A stretch of DNA of 64,000 nt, taken from contig CM119267.1 in the NCBI GenBank assembly GCA_051294375.1, forward strand, positions 9,139,709-9,203,708, given 5' to 3'. Positions within the stretch are counted from its first letter, which is position 1, and every line of letters starts with the position of its first letter. The position numbers were made by a program, and so were the translations under genes. This DNA comes from Paraspadella gotoi. Its lineage: Eukaryota > Chaetognatha. Shown here one piece after another: positions 62,700-64,000 of the stretch. The notes beneath the pieces are model-generated. The model did not search any database. It was not told where the DNA came from and saw nothing but the letters and a program-made list of their open reading frames with translations.

Positions 62700-63959
62700 A
62701 TGGCGGCGGAATTGCTGAGTAGAGCTTCGACTCTGGACCAGCAGTTGGAGCGCGAGATAAAGCGCGTTGACGAGTCGATGTCTATTCTCAATGTTCGCCT
62801 CAAAGAAGCTCTCTCCTCTGTGGAGGCCGCCGCCGAGGAAGCCGAGCGTCGCCTCAAATCCCTCGCTGCCGAACAAATTGAAAATCTCAAGTCCTTGCAC
62901 CATAACAAATTGACGATGCTGGTTGAAAAATTAAATGAATTGCGGACGTCCAAATGTGTGTTAACTACCCGAAGCGCCGAGTGTCGCTTGATTTCCGAAA
63001 GTGAAAGCTGCTCCTCCCGAACAAAGGCGAATTCTCTTTGGGAGTTGGAATACTTTATGAAACAGTTAGATTTGGAATCGACGCAAGATCTCATCGGCAG
63101 CATGTTTCAGCTTTCTTACGACCGGTCAGAATCCGCTTTCCGCAGCTTGGGCCGTATCCAAGGGGGTTACTTGACCCTGAAACACGTTATTATCGCCACT
63201 GATCCGTCAGATATATTGCGCCCGGACAAAGACGGTTGGGTCCCGTTCGTTCTCACTCTTGCCACTGTCGATTTCATGAAGCGCTACTTCGCCCTGCGCC
63301 ACGTCAGATGGTACGACTGCGTTATGTCCGAAGCACGGAAATATTTAAGAATTCGAGTCACCGACCCTAAGTCTAATGATACGGAAGTTCGCGTTTGGTA
63401 CGAACCAAACGCGTCCAATCCCGCGCAAGTCAACGTTGTGGCGCGCTTCCTTCACTCGAGAGATGGCGTTTACGCCATACGAGTTTTTCTAAACGAAGAC
63501 TTGTTGGGCGACGCCCCGCTTCACGTCGCCGTAGTTGCGGGATGTAGCCAGGAAGCGGCGACCCCGCGACGATCGGCGTCAGTTAGTTCCAGTTCTGCCA
63601 CCCGAGAGGCCTTTCGCGACAGCGCGACCAAAGCCATATTTTCTCATCTCGGTCTTAAAAACTCGAGTGTCAAAAACGTCGAGACTCAAACGGATAGTTT
63701 GCTGCTCACAAGATCGAGATCGAAGTCGGTATCGTCGAACTCTTTCGATTCTAATTCTCGTGAGGCTTTTCGAGACAAAGCGAGGAAAGCTATCGTCTCT
63801 CACCTCGAAATAAAAAGCTCCACTTTCAATAACGCCGCCACTCAAACCAACAGGATATTGCTGGGGCTGTCTGCCGACGAGGACCTTTCTGATATCTGTA
63901 CGTCTCAGCTGGAGGGGATATCAAATAAAGAAATCGAGGGTACAACCATTCCATGTTGA
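62700..63959 (+). CDS. TRIM-like coiled-coil and filamin-domain protein with duplicated C-terminal segment
   Basis: A single exon of 419 residues. Residues 10-85 are coiled coil, resembling the B-box C-terminal coil of TRIM proteins. Residues about 186-280 form a filamin-type Ig domain (TVDFMKRYFALRHVRWYDCV, RFLHSRDGVYAIRVFLN, LLGDAPLHVAVV). This order occurs in TRIM2/3/45-like proteins, but there is no RING, B-box or NHL domain here, so ubiquitin-ligase activity is unlikely. The C-terminus has two direct copies of about 35 residues, 302-335 and 354-387, each starting REAFRD, containing a KAIxSHL helix and ending in a TQT motif (ETQTDSLLL; ATQTNRILL). TQT motifs often bind dynein light chain LC8. 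The start is the first ATG after an acceptor at 62582-62583. A TGA follows CCATGT; a further 3' exon is possible but unproven. The product could be an adaptor; the exact family is unknown. Confidence 0.75.
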   Translation: MAAELLSRASTLDQQLEREIKRVDESMSILNVRLKEALSSVEAAAEEAERRLKSLAAEQIENLKSLHHNKLTMLVEKLNELRTSKCVLTTRSAECRLISESESCSSRTKANSLWELEYFMKQLDLESTQDLIGSMFQLSYDRSESAFRSLGRIQGGYLTLKHVIIATDPSDILRPDKDGWVPFVLTLATVDFMKRYFALRHVRWYDCVMSEARKYLRIRVTDPKSNDTEVRVWYEPNASNPAQVNVVARFLHSRDGVYAIRVFLNEDLLGDAPLHVAVVAGCSQEAATPRRSASVSSSSATREAFRDSATKAIFSHLGLKNSSVKNVETQTDSLLLTRSRSKSVSSNSFDSNSREAFRDKARKAIVSHLEIKSSTFNNAATQTNRILLGLSADEDLSDICTSQLEGISNKEIEGTTIPC

Positions 63960-64000
63960 CGTTAGTAATTTGTTTTAAAATTCAAGAATCAACTTATCTA

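Overview
The window is nuclear DNA of a small-genome eukaryote, most likely an invertebrate animal. The supported genes are intron-containing housekeeping genes of animal type: 26S proteasome RPN12, cytosolic alpha-mannosidase, mitochondrial glycerol-3-phosphate dehydrogenase with EF-hands, class I GLUT, mRNA capping enzyme, U5 snRNP helicase BRR2 and a TRIM-like coiled-coil/filamin protein. Introns obey GT-AG with rare GC-AG and are mostly 50-120 bp. The species cannot be read from the sequence. Animals with compact genomes that use spliced-leader trans-splicing (for example glass sponges, rotifers or tunicates) would fit the layout; this is inference.

Layout. 137-1291: last two exons of a His/Arg/Ser-rich protein. 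1501-9914: NTAQ1, PSMD8, MAN2C1, GPD2, tightly packed. 11345-12835: GLUT. 13232-20541: MOCS2B, AASDHPPT (31 bp apart) and a DUF885 zinc-peptidase-like gene whose two introns are filled with repeats. 20542-24277: repeat-rich intergenic DNA. 24278-26458: a long single-exon ORF that aligns to mitochondrial release factor 1 but lacks the GGQ loop and carries a long coiled coil. 28254-32322: KRI1, DOHH, NDUFS8. 32514-39942: capping enzyme RNGTT in ten exons, with a C2H2 zinc-finger gene nested antisense in intron 7. 40144-48178: ZC3H3-like and RRP5/PDCD11. 48407-51703: glycogen synthase. 52262-62274: BRR2 in 28 exons. 62700-63959: coiled-coil/filamin-domain protein with a duplicated C-terminal segment.

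Apart from the nested zinc-finger gene, every gene is on the + strand. Gaps between stops and next starts are often 31-230 bp, and a polypyrimidine-AG splice acceptor usually lies just upstream of the start codon. This resembles operon-like transcription resolved by trans-splicing, but 5'UTR introns would look similar. Themes recur (rRNA processing: KRI1, RRP5; mRNA processing: RNGTT, ZC3H3, BRR2; cofactor synthesis: MOCS2B, AASDHPPT), though head-to-tail housekeeping genes need not share a pathway.

The non-coding DNA holds several recognisable repeat families: short inverted-repeat elements carrying hammerhead-ribozyme-like cores, a 953-955 bp TTAA-flanked element in two copies, TA-flanked MITEs, tRNA-derived SINEs, and a diverged AT-rich dispersed repeat. 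Pairwise comparison of copies gives an empty target site and nested insertions. The candidates for something undescribed are the GGQ-less release-factor-like/coiled-coil protein and the hammerhead-like mobile elements.
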